A stretch of 48,756 nucleotides of DNA from Balneolaceae bacterium ANBcel3 (GTDB lineage: Bacteria > Bacteroidota > Rhodothermia > Balneolales > Natronogracilivirgulaceae): assembly GCA_030012235.1 (NCBI GenBank), contig JASCXY010000004.1:1-48756 (forward strand). The letters run 5' to 3'. Numbering within the stretch: position 1 is the first letter of the stretch; each line of letters starts with the position of its first letter. The position numbers were made by a program, and so were the translations under genes. The notes beneath the pieces were generated by a model. It had not been told where the DNA came from. It was given only the letters and a program-made list of their open reading frames with translations, and ran no database searches. Positions 17,012 to 26,929 of this stretch are shown one piece after another.

Positions 17012-20000
17012 TTATCGTTCCGGATAGGGCGGTGGTTCGGGCAACCCCACATCCATTTGCTCGAGTTTTCCAAGCAGATGATCGATGGCACGGTTAAGTT
17101 GCTCATCTATTCCGGCATACTCATTCGCAGGATCGTTATCTACATAAATATCCGGTTCAACTCCAAATCCCTCAATGATCCATTCTTTACCTTCGGTGTC
17201 ATAAGCCGCATATTCCGGCCGGTTCAAGTAACCGCCATCCACAAACGGCAGGGACTGCCGGATGCCAACCACTCCGCCCCAGGTTCGTTTCCCGATCAGT
17301 TTACCCAGTCCGTGTTTTCGAAAACGGTATGGAAACAGATCACCATCGGAAGCAGAAAACTCATCGATCAGAGTCACCATCGGACCGAGCATCATCGCAC
17401 CCGGGTTAGGAGATGGGATTGTATTCCTTGCCACATCCACTTTGGCAAGTTCTCTTCGAAGCCGTTCAATAATCATGGGCGAAACATTACCGCCCCCATT
17501 ACCGCGGACATCGATAATAAGCGCCTTTTTCCGAAGCTGTGGATAAAAATGCTTTACAAATTCATTAAGTCCGCCCGGGCCCATATCCGGTATATGAATA
17601 TATCCAACCTTTCCATCGGTCGCTTCACTGACTTTCCGAATATTCTCCTGAACCCAGTTGTAATAATAGAGGCCGGATTCATCGGCGACGGGCTTGATAA
17701 CGAAATCACGCGTCCCCTGCAGCGACGGGCTGCTGTTTACGCTGATAAGAACCGGTTTTTCGGCTTTGTCAATGAGCAATTCATAGATATTTGACACTTC
17801 TGAAACAGGAAAACCATTTATCCGGATGATATATTCACCTTCTGAAACCTGAACACCCACTTCCGTCAACGGTGAACGTCGGGAACTATCCCAGTTCTCG
17901 CCTTTCAATATCCGATCGATCCGGTAAAATCCGCTGCCATCATCCCGGCTTAATTCCGCTCCAAGGCGCCCCATGGGTACCCGGTCTGGCTGCGGCCGGT
18001 CACCATCGCCCACATATGCATGTCCAACATTGAGCTCTCCGATCATTTCACCAATGATATATGTAAGGTCATTGCGATGAGCCACATAATCCACCAGAGG
18101 CCTGTATGTTTCTCTTATTGCTTCCCAGTCTACGCCATGCATATTGGGTGCATATAAAAAGTCACGCATTTGCCGCCATGACTCATTAAATATCTGAACC
18201 CATTCCGCTTTTCGATCCAGCCGAACGTTCATATTCGACAAATCAAGTGTCGGATCAAGTTCAGCTTCCCGGGACGGGAGGTCAATAATCGCATAGTCAC
18301 TTCCCCTTACCAGCAGCATTTTCTTACCATCTGCAGATATACGATATCCACTGGCCGGACCAACCATCTGTTCTTCCTTTGAAGCAAAGTCATAGTAAAG
18401 AAGCATGGTCTGGCGATCGGTACGTCCGTTTCGCTGATAGTATATGCGCGAATGTACCGCCTGCAGATTGCCATAATTAGACGCCTGTACAGGCAGGTCA
18501 ATAATCCGGCTGGAAAGACGATCCGTATCCACTTGAATTTGTTCGGTTGCATCTGCATTATTCCCGTTGTCTTCTGATTCATCATCCAATGCAACTTCAT
18601 CGTTTTCCGGTTTAAAAGGAGAAGGTGTATCTTCACGAAGAGTTACAAAATAGAGTCTTTGCATATCGGTATATGCATGATTCCACTCGGTATGGCTGTA
18701 AATCGGATTAAAATCCCGGTTGGAAACAAAAAAGAGATACTTCCCGTCGCGGCTGAACTCCGGACCACTTGCCGAATACCATCCATCGGTTACTTTATAA
18801 TGCTCATCTTCATCCAGAGAATAGATCCAGATCCGGTTCATGGTTTCATGCTCCGGCATGGTGTAGGCAATCCAGCGACTGTCAGGAGCCCAGGTATATT
18901 GAGAAAACTCCCAGGATTCAGCCTGACGAATCACCTTGGTCTCTCCGGAGTTGATATCCACCATATTCAGGCGAAGCATCTTATCCGCCCACAAGATTTT
19001 TTTACTATCCGGAGACCATTCTATCCGGTATTTGTATGTATCGGCCTCGGTGGTAATCTGGCGGGCCTCACCAGATCCGTCCTGGGGCCTGATATAAATT
19101 TCATCTTCACCGCTCTTATCTGAGATATAGGCAATCCAGCGGCCATCCGGCGACCATACCGGGTTACGGTCGTGTGCGCCCGGAGAATTCGTTACATTTC
19201 GGGTGATGCCACTACGAGCAGGTACCGTGAATATATCGCCGCGAGCACCAAACAATGCTCTGCTGCCATCCGGGGAAAGTGAGGCGCTGTGAATAAAGTC
19301 CGAAGCATTCACGAGCCCGCCTCTGGAAGTTAGGCGGTCATCCAGAATACGAACGGTAATTTTATGCAATTCCTCCGTGGTAATGTCAAAACGGTACAAA
19401 TAACCGCCATTTTCAAAAATGATGTTATTCTGTCCGATAGAAGGAAATTTGATATCAAACTCCGTAAAGTCAGTCAGTTTACGCTCATGTCTCGAATCCA
19501 GATTGTACTCATATAAATTCATTCGTCCGTTTTCATCCCGGTCTGAGATAAAAAACAATCGGTTCTCGTACCACATCGGAATGATATCCTGAGAATGGCT
19601 ATCCGTGATCTGCCTTGTTTCTTTGGTCTCAAAATCATAGATCCAAATATCATCTGCCATTCCTCCACGATACCGTTTCCAGGTTCTGAACTCACGAAAA
19701 ACCCGATTATAGGCTAACTTGGATCCATCCGGAGAAAACGTTGCAAATCCTCCTCGTGGCAAAGGAAGCTGCTCCGGCAAGTCCCCTTCAGGATGCGTCA
19801 GATATAAATGGCCTTTGAATGCATTAAACTCCCTTTTTCGGGATCGGAACAGTACCTGCTGGCTGTCCGGTGTCCAACCCATGACAAGATTATTCGGTCC
19901 CATTCGGTCAGCGACATCATCTCTACCAAGAGTCGTCGTATAGGTCATGCGAACCGGCTCTCCACCGGTTGCCGGTATCCGGTACACTTCTGTATTTCCG

Positions 20001-20302
20001 TCGTATTGGCCTGTAAAAGCGATCCAGCGCCCGTCCGGTGAAAACCTCGGGAAAATTTCGTAACCGTCGTGGCTGGTCAGCTTTCTGGCGGTTCCCCCAT
20101 GGATGGATACCGTATACAAGTTTCCGGCATAGGAGAATACGACTCTGTTTTCATGTACCGCAGGGAATCTCATGAGCCGGGATTCCGTAGCAGATGCCTG
20201 TACTTGAACCGAAAAAGCCGTGATCATCAGCCACGCCAGGATAAACGAACAAAGATAGGAGTTTAAGGCCCTGCAACAAGGCCATAATCTTGAATTTTGC
20301 AT
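17012..20302 (-). CDS. Tricorn-like S41 protease with beta-propeller and PDZ domain, exported
   Basis: The 1096-residue product starts with a signal peptide (hydrophobic FILAWLMITAFSVQVQASA). WD40/PD40-type beta-propeller blades follow over residues about 40-640, with repeats of the type SPDGRWIAF and SPDSKKILW. A PDZ segment (GVQVSEGEYIIRINGFPVSEV) near 855 precedes the C-terminal S41 peptidase domain. The nucleophile region is DEFSASDGD with Ser-985 followed by Asp-986; the upstream NVGHAYVGD gives the conserved His, and GFGVEPDI the late Glu. Archaeal tricorn is cytosolic and trims peptides from the proteasome. The exported bacterial relatives in Bacteroidota probably digest peptides in the periplasm. 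A charged, low-complexity insert (DDESEDNGNNADA) lies between blades near residue 560. Confidence 0.9.
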   Translation of the reverse strand: MQNSRLWPCCRALNSYLCSFILAWLMITAFSVQVQASATESRLMRFPAVHENRVVFSYAGNLYTVSIHGGTARKLTSHDGYEIFPRFSPDGRWIAFTGQYDGNTEVYRIPATGGEPVRMTYTTTLGRDDVADRMGPNNLVMGWTPDSQQVLFRSRKREFNAFKGHLYLTHPEGDLPEQLPLPRGGFATFSPDGSKLAYNRVFREFRTWKRYRGGMADDIWIYDFETKETRQITDSHSQDIIPMWYENRLFFISDRDENGRMNLYEYNLDSRHERKLTDFTEFDIKFPSIGQNNIIFENGGYLYRFDITTEELHKITVRILDDRLTSRGGLVNASDFIHSASLSPDGSRALFGARGDIFTVPARSGITRNVTNSPGAHDRNPVWSPDGRWIAYISDKSGEDEIYIRPQDGSGEARQITTEADTYKYRIEWSPDSKKILWADKMLRLNMVDINSGETKVIRQAESWEFSQYTWAPDSRWIAYTMPEHETMNRIWIYSLDEDEHYKVTDGWYSASGPEFSRDGKYLFFVSNRDFNPIYSHTEWNHAYTDMQRLYFVTLREDTPSPFKPENDEVALDDESEDNGNNADATEQIQVDTDRLSSRIIDLPVQASNYGNLQAVHSRIYYQRNGRTDRQTMLLYYDFASKEEQMVGPASGYRISADGKKMLLVRGSDYAIIDLPSREAELDPTLDLSNMNVRLDRKAEWVQIFNESWRQMRDFLYAPNMHGVDWEAIRETYRPLVDYVAHRNDLTYIIGEMIGELNVGHAYVGDGDRPQPDRVPMGRLGAELSRDDGSGFYRIDRILKGENWDSSRRSPLTEVGVQVSEGEYIIRINGFPVSEVSNIYELLIDKAEKPVLISVNSSPSLQGTRDFVIKPVADESGLYYYNWVQENIRKVSEATDGKVGYIHIPDMGPGGLNEFVKHFYPQLRKKALIIDVRGNGGGNVSPMIIERLRRELAKVDVARNTIPSPNPGAMMLGPMVTLIDEFSASDGDLFPYRFRKHGLGKLIGKRTWGGVVGIRQSLPFVDGGYLNRPEYAAYDTEGKEWIIEGFGVEPDIYVDNDPANEYAGIDEQLNRAIDHLLGKLEQMDVGLPEPPPYPER

Positions 20303-20531
20303 GAGTTCAGAGGATTATCGGGTTAAAAGTAAAGAGACGATGTAGTTTATGAACATAGCCGGATTGTCGGAGTCGTGTAAAAATCGCTGTTAAACGGTTT
20401 CTGTTCCGGCATATCTCTGTAAATATGCGCAACCCGGCGTCAAGGAACAACCCGACACCTGTTTTTTTCCCCTGTCTTTACAAGTTATTGCAAAAATAGA
20501 AGCAAACTCTGCCTTTCCACGGTACTTCGAC

Positions 20532-22538
20532 TTAATTCAATTCCATGGTCATTTTTTTTCCATTTCGTACAGATCCGTTTTGATACCCATTGCCATTGGG
20601 GCGATGCAAAGGAGCATCCCATGAGGTCTCACTCACACCGTTTGTTTTTACTTTCTGCTTTTCCTGTACGTGATTCTTTTTGCCAATAACATCCAATAGC
20701 GCACTGACCATCGTTTTCAGCTCTTCGGCTTGCGAGGAAAGTTCTTCAGCCGAGCTTGCACTCTCTTCCGAAGTGGAGGCATTGCGCTGAACCACTTTAT
20801 CCATCTCTGACATAACCATGGTCAACTCACGGATACCGGAATCCTGCTCACTGGCTGCGGCCGCAATTTCTTCCACGACACTCTTTACATCCGATATACT
20901 TTTGCTGATTTCCTCCAGGTTTGTGGCTACTTCTGAAGCCATCTCTGTACCTTCTCTCGTACTTGACTGCGAGCGTTCAATAAGATTGGACGTTTCACTG
21001 GCTGCTGCTGCGCTTCTTTGAGCAAGATTCCGGACCTCTTCGGCCACTACGGCAAACCCTTTTCCTGCTTCACCTGCCCTGGCCGCCTCAACGGCTGCAT
21101 TCAAAGCCAACAGATTGGTCTGAAAGGCAATATCATCAATCGTCTTGATGATTTTTGATGTTTCATCCGCTGATTTATGAATTTCCTCCATCTGGATGTT
21201 CATTCGTTTCATAGCATCCATACCTTTCTTTAACCTTGGATCGGCTTCTCTCATAGCATTATTTGCCAGACTTGCATTTTCTGCCGTCTGTTTGGTTTGA
21301 GAAGATATCTCCTCCAGAGAGGAGGACGTTTCTTCCAGGCTGGCCGCCTGCTGACTTGCACTTTCGGATAAGTCCTGGCTGGTTGCTGATAATTGCGTAG
21401 ATGAGGCGTTTACCTGTTCCGAGCCGGACATCAGTCCGTCAATAACCTCGGACAGGGATCGATATAGGGCTTTTACCCCTCCGGAGACAAAATAGGCCAG
21501 TCCAAGGGCGAGCAGTACCCCTATGATCAACGCTATACCCGTAATTTGAAGCAGCGCCTCCGACAGCCCCCCGGCTCGCAACGCTTCTTCTTCAGCAATT
21601 TGTACATTTATCTGAACCAAACGGGCAAGCAAGTCCAATGCATCTGTCTGAGATTCCGTAAGCGGCCCCTCCAGATGATCCTGCATCGTATACATAGTCT
21701 CCCCGGCTCGATGTGACATATCCAGCATTTCATTAAACTGACGAAATACCGTATTCATTGCCGGTTCCATACTTTGTTCATATACCCGGTTGGCCTGTGC
21801 ATGATTACCTGCCCGCATCAAACGTTGTATCTCAGCGACACTCTCATGAAACTCACTGTGAGCTGTTTCAAAGCGCGCGATCAATTCTTCAAGCTGGCGA
21901 TTACTCGTTTCATAGTGAGGCAGCCAGGATCCTGCTCCGCAGGCTGTGTGGTCTGTGCCCCCTGAAAATGTCAATTCTCCCTGCCCAAGCGACTGCAAGA
22001 CCCCTTGCACCAGTATATAATGATCTTTCATAAATTGCTCGAGCCGATAGTTGAGCTCCATGGGATCCGTAATACCATATCCGTCAAATGCCTCCGATAA
22101 CTCTAAAAACGTATTACTTTCTTGTCTGTAGTGGTTCCATACCGGGACAAACTCCTGCCATAACCGCTCTTCCTCTCCCGTTCTGGGCAAAACCTCAAAC
22201 TGTTCCCAGGCTGAACGATATAAGCTTTCTTCATCCTGTATATGTCTGTAACGCTCTCTTCGTTCTTGAAAGGTATACCCAGCCGTTGACAATCCAAACA
22301 TAGTTCCCCGAAACTGCTCGGCCGAGCGTTCCACCTGAACTAAATGGTTAACACTGGGAAAACGCACCTCTCCTATTTCAGTAATAGAATCATTGCCGCT
22401 GGACACACCGTAGTAGCCAATTCCACCCATAGCTACCAGTAATACAATCATGGAAAAAAACGCAATCCCAATTTTGACTCCAATGGGCATACGCGTTAAA
22501 CCGGAGATCGAGAATAGTTTATATTTACTTTTTTTCAT
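20532..22538 (-). CDS. Methyl-accepting chemotaxis protein with periplasmic sensor and CZB-like segment
   Basis: The ATG at 22538 gives 668 residues; a TTG at 22640 lies within a hairpin and was rejected as the start. A basic N-tail leads to a first membrane helix (residues about 22-44), a periplasmic helical sensor of about 280 residues, and a second helix near 325-348 ([15 protein letters not shown]). A long cytoplasmic coiled coil follows, with the highly conserved MCP tip ([21 protein letters not shown]) near residue 470-490. I see no obvious HAMP domain after the second helix. Within the sensor, a D-H-T-x-C-G-x-x-x-W stretch near residue 195 and AHSEFH about 40 residues later resemble the zinc-binding CZB pattern. 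It signals to CheA/CheW; the ligand is unknown. Confidence 0.88.
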   Translation of the reverse strand: MKKSKYKLFSISGLTRMPIGVKIGIAFFSMIVLLVAMGGIGYYGVSSGNDSITEIGEVRFPSVNHLVQVERSAEQFRGTMFGLSTAGYTFQERRERYRHIQDEESLYRSAWEQFEVLPRTGEEERLWQEFVPVWNHYRQESNTFLELSEAFDGYGITDPMELNYRLEQFMKDHYILVQGVLQSLGQGELTFSGGTDHTACGAGSWLPHYETSNRQLEELIARFETAHSEFHESVAEIQRLMRAGNHAQANRVYEQSMEPAMNTVFRQFNEMLDMSHRAGETMYTMQDHLEGPLTESQTDALDLLARLVQINVQIAEEEALRAGGLSEALLQITGIALIIGVLLALGLAYFVSGGVKALYRSLSEVIDGLMSGSEQVNASSTQLSATSQDLSESASQQAASLEETSSSLEEISSQTKQTAENASLANNAMREADPRLKKGMDAMKRMNIQMEEIHKSADETSKIIKTIDDIAFQTNLLALNAAVEAARAGEAGKGFAVVAEEVRNLAQRSAAAASETSNLIERSQSSTREGTEMASEVATNLEEISKSISDVKSVVEEIAAAASEQDSGIRELTMVMSEMDKVVQRNASTSEESASSAEELSSQAEELKTMVSALLDVIGKKNHVQEKQKVKTNGVSETSWDAPLHRPNGNGYQNGSVRNGKKMTMELN

Positions 22539-22616
22539 TTCAGAAATGGATTCGTAGACATTATAACTCCCTGATGTTATCGCTAAAATCACCTTGGACC
22601 TAAGCCGGAATGAGAC

Positions 22617-22645
22617 CTTTCTTGTCCCCGTTTGGGACAAGAAAG
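22617..22645 (-). terminator. Perfect 12-bp hairpin between araC-type gene and chemotaxis receptor
   Basis: CTTTCTTGTCCC (22617-22628) and its exact reverse complement (22634-22645) flank a five-base loop, five bases after the AraC-type stop. There is no strong U-run on the minus strand, so it may be a weak or factor-dependent terminator, an mRNA-stabilising stem, or an operator. Confidence 0.5.
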
Positions 22646-22649
22646 AAGA

Positions 22650-23591
22650 TCAATACGTTCTCTTAATCTCCGAAGGATGAACTCCGTGTCTTTGTTTAAA
22701 GAGACGAATAAACCACGAAGTTTTTTGATAACCCGTCATGAAGGCAATTTCTTCCAGGCTCTTTTCAGGGTATTTCTTTATAAGTTTTTTTGCCATTTCA
22801 AGCCGGATTTGACGAATAATTATGGACGGACTTTCTCCTGTTTCCTCCTTTACCAATCGATAGAGTTGTTTTCTCCCCAGGTTTGACTCCTTTGCAAGCA
22901 CTTCGACATTAAACGACGGGTCTCGGTATCTCTTTTGAATAATATGAAAGATTCGTGCTATTCGACTTCCCGGGCTATCCTCGAGAAAAGAGAAACCGGA
23001 CAAACGATACCTGATTTGATAAAAACGTCCTGAAGTTCTTGCAATATAGATTTTGCCTTTATAGAAACCTCCCGAAATAGAATCAAGGTTAAACGAATAT
23101 TTCTGGACATATGATTCTCCTGGCCCATTCTTATTTTTCTTATTGTATTTACTTTTTTCATCACTGTCAGCCTGAAGTTCATAAATAACTTCAACATGCT
23201 CTGACTCTCTATGATAGCTAACTTGTAAACGGCTATTCACGGGTGCATGATTCATTAAATACATGAAGGTACAATAAAACACACAATAGGATTCTTCCTT
23301 GAAAAACGGTTGCAGCTCTTTTTCCGATGGAAGGCTTGCAAAGAGGTGTATGCCTTTTTGAATGGCATGCCGCTCTAATGCTTTTAGGGATTTTTCAATA
23401 TCCGGACTGTAAAACAGGGGCTCTTTCCGCTGGTGATAGCACTTATGAAAGGAGTTAGCAAGACCTTCTGCAATACGTACCACTGATGTATCTTCTCTAA
23501 AGAAAAAAACAGGACTCTTCATTGAATATACACTGCTCAGTTTTTGTTGATCTTGAATAATAAAACAGCATTCGACCTGATTTTCGTTCAT
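22650..23591 (-). CDS. AraC-family transcriptional regulator with unrecognised N-terminal domain
   Basis: From ATG at 23591 the product is 313 residues. A run of six bases, GGGGGA (about 23594-23600), just upstream is a good ribosome-binding site and decides against the GTG at 23603. The last 100 residues are a clear AraC-type double helix-turn-helix: FNVEVLAKESNLGRKQLYR in the first, and SLEEIAFMTGYQKTSWFIRLFKQRHG in the second. The N-terminal 210 residues match no ligand-binding domain I recognise. They contain several cysteines and a Lys/Asn-rich insert (KSKYNKKNKNGPG). Its target is unknown; the chemotaxis receptor directly downstream is a candidate. Confidence 0.85.
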   Translation of the reverse strand: MNENQVECCFIIQDQQKLSSVYSMKSPVFFFREDTSVVRIAEGLANSFHKCYHQRKEPLFYSPDIEKSLKALERHAIQKGIHLFASLPSEKELQPFFKEESYCVFYCTFMYLMNHAPVNSRLQVSYHRESEHVEVIYELQADSDEKSKYNKKNKNGPGESYVQKYSFNLDSISGGFYKGKIYIARTSGRFYQIRYRLSGFSFLEDSPGSRIARIFHIIQKRYRDPSFNVEVLAKESNLGRKQLYRLVKEETGESPSIIIRQIRLEMAKKLIKKYPEKSLEEIAFMTGYQKTSWFIRLFKQRHGVHPSEIKRTY

Positions 23592-24108
23592 TTTATCCCC
23601 CACAAAACAGCGCTCATTGGTATGACCGTGTACTTCCGGTTTAGAAGCAATCAGAGAGTAGTATCTTCAAATGACTTCATGATCCTTGAAGTTTAAGTTC
23701 ACATCTGTAAATCTACTATAAAGCATATGACTGAAATGGTAACCGAATATCCTCATAATCATAGGTACACTATTCCGTAAGGAGAGCCCGGGCGGGTCAT
23801 CCGTAATGTTCATGCTCTTCCATTTTGCACACTTTTTTCCTCATTTTTATCCCTTTTTTTCCAACCTGTAACCCATTATCAAACAGGCATCAAAAAAACG
23901 ACCGCCAACGACACTTTTCTCTTTTCTTTTGATTAGAAAAGTGCTTTATTACTCTATGTATCGCCATGTTTGTTTTTATTTTTATTAAGAACCTGCTTTT
24001 ATATTGAATAGGTTGCTACGAATATTCCACATGGTTCAGGGTTGTTTATTGTTTTTATTCTTCTTTAATTTTGCATAAATATTTACCACACTTTTAGACC
24101 ACTTTTGC
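23592..24108. other. Intergenic region between divergent AraC-type and LacI-type genes
   Basis: About 517 bases without a gene. It holds a 9-bp inverted repeat CACTTTTCT/AGAAAAGTG (23912-23920 and 23935-23943, 14-base loop). Overlapping its right arm is AGAAAAGTGCTTTATT (23935-23950), which resembles the 28297 palindrome at 12 of 16 positions. A promoter-like pair lies near 24042-24073. No tRNA or small ORF is evident. Confidence 0.5.
24042..24073 (+). promoter_or_regulatory. Candidate promoter of the LacI-type regulator
   Basis: TAATTTTG at 24066-24073 matches the TAnnTTTG -7 consensus. A TTG at 24042-24044, 21 bases upstream, fits the -33 element. It lies 35 bases before the ATG at 24109. 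Pattern match only. Confidence 0.45.
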
Positions 24109-25164
24109 ATGAAGGTAACCTTACGAGACATTGCATCTGCCACCGGATTCTCCATTTCTACAGTATCCAGGGCACTTCGCGGAGAAGGCCGTATTTCTGA
24201 AGAACACAGGCACGAAATTCTGGCAAAAGCCCACGAAATGGGCTATGAACTACCAACAGGCAGAAGAAGTATCCCAAAAAACCAGCCTCCTCACATTGCC
24301 ATTATCACACAATTTGAGACCGGTGAATTCTACTCCTGCTTTTTTGAGGGCTTTTCTATCGCTTCACTACAAAAAGGGGTTCAGGTAAGCCTTTTTAGTG
24401 TATCGCATGACTATACAAAAGTGGATACACTGATCAATAATTTAAGGGCACTCGGTTATTCCGCTGCTGTAGTTTTTGTTCCCGAGCTTAAGGAGGAACA
24501 GTACAAAAGGCTGCTGCATGCTATTCCAAAGGATTTCCCGGTTATCTCATGTTCAAACATTAATAATCCCGTACTGGATACAGTCACCTTTGATGCCTAC
24601 CGGGGAGCGTCGCTCGTTGCCGAACATTTCTGCAAGCAAGGGTATCGCAAGGTGGGTATCATTGAAGGCCCGCAGGAAAAGCCGGAAGCACGTTTTCGTA
24701 CCAATGGGTTTACTGACTACATCAAACACGAGTCTATCTCCGAAATTGTCTGGTCATTCCCCGGTGACTATACTCACGATGGCGGAATCCGTGCATTTGA
24801 GGCTCTCAAAGAAGCCAGTGATGTACCCAGAGCCATATTTGCTGCCAATGATGCCATGGCATTTGGTTTTATGGAATCCGCCCGGGCCCAGGGCTGGCGT
24901 TTTCCGCAGGACATCGCTTTGGCCGGATACGACAGCCTTCCGCTGTGTAAATATCATTACCCTCAATTGACTTCTGTAAATACAAATTACACCTTATTGG
25001 CTAAAAACACTCTGGAAACACTCCTTTCCAGGATCGGACGGCCGGTAAGCCACCAGGGAATTGTTAGCCTGGTTCCTGTAAGTCTCGATATTCGTGAATC
25101 CAGTGTGTATGCTGAAGATGCGGAGAAGCATCCACCAACCCAAAAAGCTGCCATAAAAGTCTGA
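24109..25164 (+). CDS. LacI-family transcriptional regulator
   Basis: The 351-residue product starts with the LacI helix-turn-helix: VTLRDIASATGFSISTVSRALRG and the hinge region RHEILAKAHEMGYE. A periplasmic-binding-protein-like sensor domain covers residues about 60-335 (AAVVFVPELK, TVTFDAYRGASLVAEHF, AIFAANDAMAFGFMESARAQGW). Such regulators repress or activate sugar genes in response to a sugar or sugar acid. It directly precedes a TRAP transporter operon in the same orientation (132-base gap), so it most likely controls that operon. The palindrome at 28297-28312 has the central CG and AT-rich arms typical of LacI operators and is a candidate target. Confidence 0.92.
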   Translation: MKVTLRDIASATGFSISTVSRALRGEGRISEEHRHEILAKAHEMGYELPTGRRSIPKNQPPHIAIITQFETGEFYSCFFEGFSIASLQKGVQVSLFSVSHDYTKVDTLINNLRALGYSAAVVFVPELKEEQYKRLLHAIPKDFPVISCSNINNPVLDTVTFDAYRGASLVAEHFCKQGYRKVGIIEGPQEKPEARFRTNGFTDYIKHESISEIVWSFPGDYTHDGGIRAFEALKEASDVPRAIFAANDAMAFGFMESARAQGWRFPQDIALAGYDSLPLCKYHYPQLTSVNTNYTLLAKNTLETLLSRIGRPVSHQGIVSLVPVSLDIRESSVYAEDAEKHPPTQKAAIKV

Positions 25165-25296
25165 AACACCTATAGAGTCCATAGGCTTCCGGGGTTTCAT
25201 ACATCCTTGTTCCGAAAAAGCTCTCTTTTTAACCAGAGGAGTTTCGTATTATTTCAGGGATACGTTTTTTTTTGAATCCTGACTTTATTTTAAACC

Positions 25297-26352
25297 ATGC
25301 TGAAGTGTGTTTTTCCTTTTAAGTTATTCACGGTTTTTGTTCCGTCAGCACCCGGCGTAAAGAATATGGTACTGTGGGCTCTGCCCCTCTTTTCCGTATT
25401 TCTTTTTTTAGGATCATGCAACAAGGCCGATGATCATGAGGATACCAGAACCATTATTTTGGCTCATGCCATGCATACCAATCATCCGGTATCCATAGCC
25501 ATGGCTCAGATGGCTGAAGACATTGAAGAAAAAACCGATGGCCGGATGCGCATAACCATTTATCCGGCCGGCCAACTGGGAAATGAACGTAAACTATTAG
25601 AGCAGATTCAGCTGGGTGTTATTGGCTTGACCAAAGTATCTACAGCCACTCTTGAAAATATCGTTCCCGCGATGCGTGTTTTCAGCCTGCCGTATCTGTT
25701 CCGGGATAACGATCACAGTACGAAGGTCTTTGACGGAGATCTTGGCAAAGAACTGCTCCTGGAAGGTGTTCCCTACGGACTTCGAGGGGTCGGTTACTAC
25801 GATGCAGGAAGCCGAAGTATTTATACCACCGACCGGGCGGTGGAGACTCCGGACGATCTCGCAGGATTAAAAATCCGTGTGATGGAAAGTGTCATAGCCA
25901 TGCAGTTTATGAGAACCATGGGAGGATCTCCCACCCCGCTTTCTTATGGCGAATTATATACCGCTTTTCAGGGTGGAATTGTTGATGGTGCAGAAAACAA
26001 TCCCCCCAGCTTTTTTACATCCAGACACTATGAGGTATGTAATTATTATATCCTGAATGAGCATACAACCATACCTGACATCCTGGTAATCGGAGAGTCT
26101 TTATGGAATTCACTGTCCGAGCAGGAACAAATCTGGCTTCAGGAGGCCATTGATGCTTCTGTCCTCCATCAACGACAGCTATGGGAAGAATCCGAAGAAG
26201 TTTCGATGCAGGCGTTCCGCGATGCCGGTGTGAACATCATATATCCTGACAAAGAGCCTTTTCGTGAAGCTTCCAGACCCTTATATGATCTCATCCGGGA
26301 TAACGATCCGGAGCTTTATGAGTGGGTGGAAAGAATACGAAACATACCATAA
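25297..26352 (+). CDS. TRAP transporter solute-binding protein, DctP family, lipoprotein
   Basis: The 351-residue product carries a lipobox (LGSC, Cys-41), so the binding protein is probably tethered to a membrane rather than free. The mature part shows the DctP fold: TIILAHAMHTNHPVSIAM, YPAGQLGNERKLLEQIQLG, and GLKIRVMES with the Arg that usually pairs with the substrate carboxylate. LSYGELYTAFQGGIVDGAENNP follows. Substrates of this family are mostly organic and sugar acids. With a LacI-type regulator in front and a glucuronoxylan cluster nearby, a uronate is a sensible guess but unproven. ATG at 25297 and ATG at 25366 are both possible; the later start leaves an uncharged signal peptide, so the first is preferred. 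Confidence 0.9.
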   Translation: MLKCVFPFKLFTVFVPSAPGVKNMVLWALPLFSVFLFLGSCNKADDHEDTRTIILAHAMHTNHPVSIAMAQMAEDIEEKTDGRMRITIYPAGQLGNERKLLEQIQLGVIGLTKVSTATLENIVPAMRVFSLPYLFRDNDHSTKVFDGDLGKELLLEGVPYGLRGVGYYDAGSRSIYTTDRAVETPDDLAGLKIRVMESVIAMQFMRTMGGSPTPLSYGELYTAFQGGIVDGAENNPPSFFTSRHYEVCNYYILNEHTTIPDILVIGESLWNSLSEQEQIWLQEAIDASVLHQRQLWEESEEVSMQAFRDAGVNIIYPDKEPFREASRPLYDLIRDNDPELYEWVERIRNIP

Positions 26353-26366
26353 ATCAAAAGATATCC

Positions 26367-26867
26367 ATGCTTAGAAAAAGAATTGATCAATACACAAGGC
26401 TGGCTCTGTTGATTATTATGTCCCTTTTGGTTCTGGATGTTGTATGGCAGGTATTTACAAGGTATATCCTGCAGTCACCCAGTACATTTACAGATGAGCT
26501 GGCCCGTTTTCTTCTCATTTGGGTAAGCTTACTGGGCGGCGCCTACTACAGCGGAAAGAATATTCATATTTCTGTAGAAGTACTACCGTCGCGCCTGAGT
26601 CCACAGAACAGAAAAAAGCTACAGATTTTTATCAAAGCGCTGGTGTGTGTCTTTGTCTTTTCTGTTTTTGTCATCGGTGGCATCTATCTGATGTACACCA
26701 TTCGGCATCAGATTACCCCCGCACTGCAAATTCCCATGGCCCTGGTTTACCTGATCGGCCCTGTCAGCGGATCCCTGATTTGTTTTTACCAACTGGATGA
26801 CATTCGTCTGATTCTTTCAGGAAAAGATCCGCAGGATGTTGAAGCGGCCCCTGAAGTAACGTCCTGA
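26367..26867 (+). CDS. TRAP transporter small permease, DctQ family
   Basis: From ATG at 26367, 14 bases after the dctP stop, the product is 166 residues with four membrane helices. The first helix region (LALLIIMSLLVLDVVWQVFTRY) and the following TDELARFLLIWVSLLGGAYYSG are the DctQ signature. A GTG at 26322 inside dctP was rejected as the start. DctQ forms the membrane complex with DctM and is needed for sodium-coupled uptake of the DctP-bound solute. Confidence 0.92.
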   Translation: MLRKRIDQYTRLALLIIMSLLVLDVVWQVFTRYILQSPSTFTDELARFLLIWVSLLGGAYYSGKNIHISVEVLPSRLSPQNRKKLQIFIKALVCVFVFSVFVIGGIYLMYTIRHQITPALQIPMALVYLIGPVSGSLICFYQLDDIRLILSGKDPQDVEAAPEVTS

Positions 26868-26929
26868 GACCGATATCATGAATGCACAAAAAAGAGTAAA
26901 ACGCATAGCCTGTATAACTGATTGAGTTT

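Noticed and set aside
22539-22640. N-terminal extension of the chemotaxis receptor from TTG at 22640
   Set aside because: The TTG lies within the 12-bp hairpin arm, and the added 34 residues do not resemble a receptor N-terminus; ATG at 22538 gives a normal basic tail and helix.
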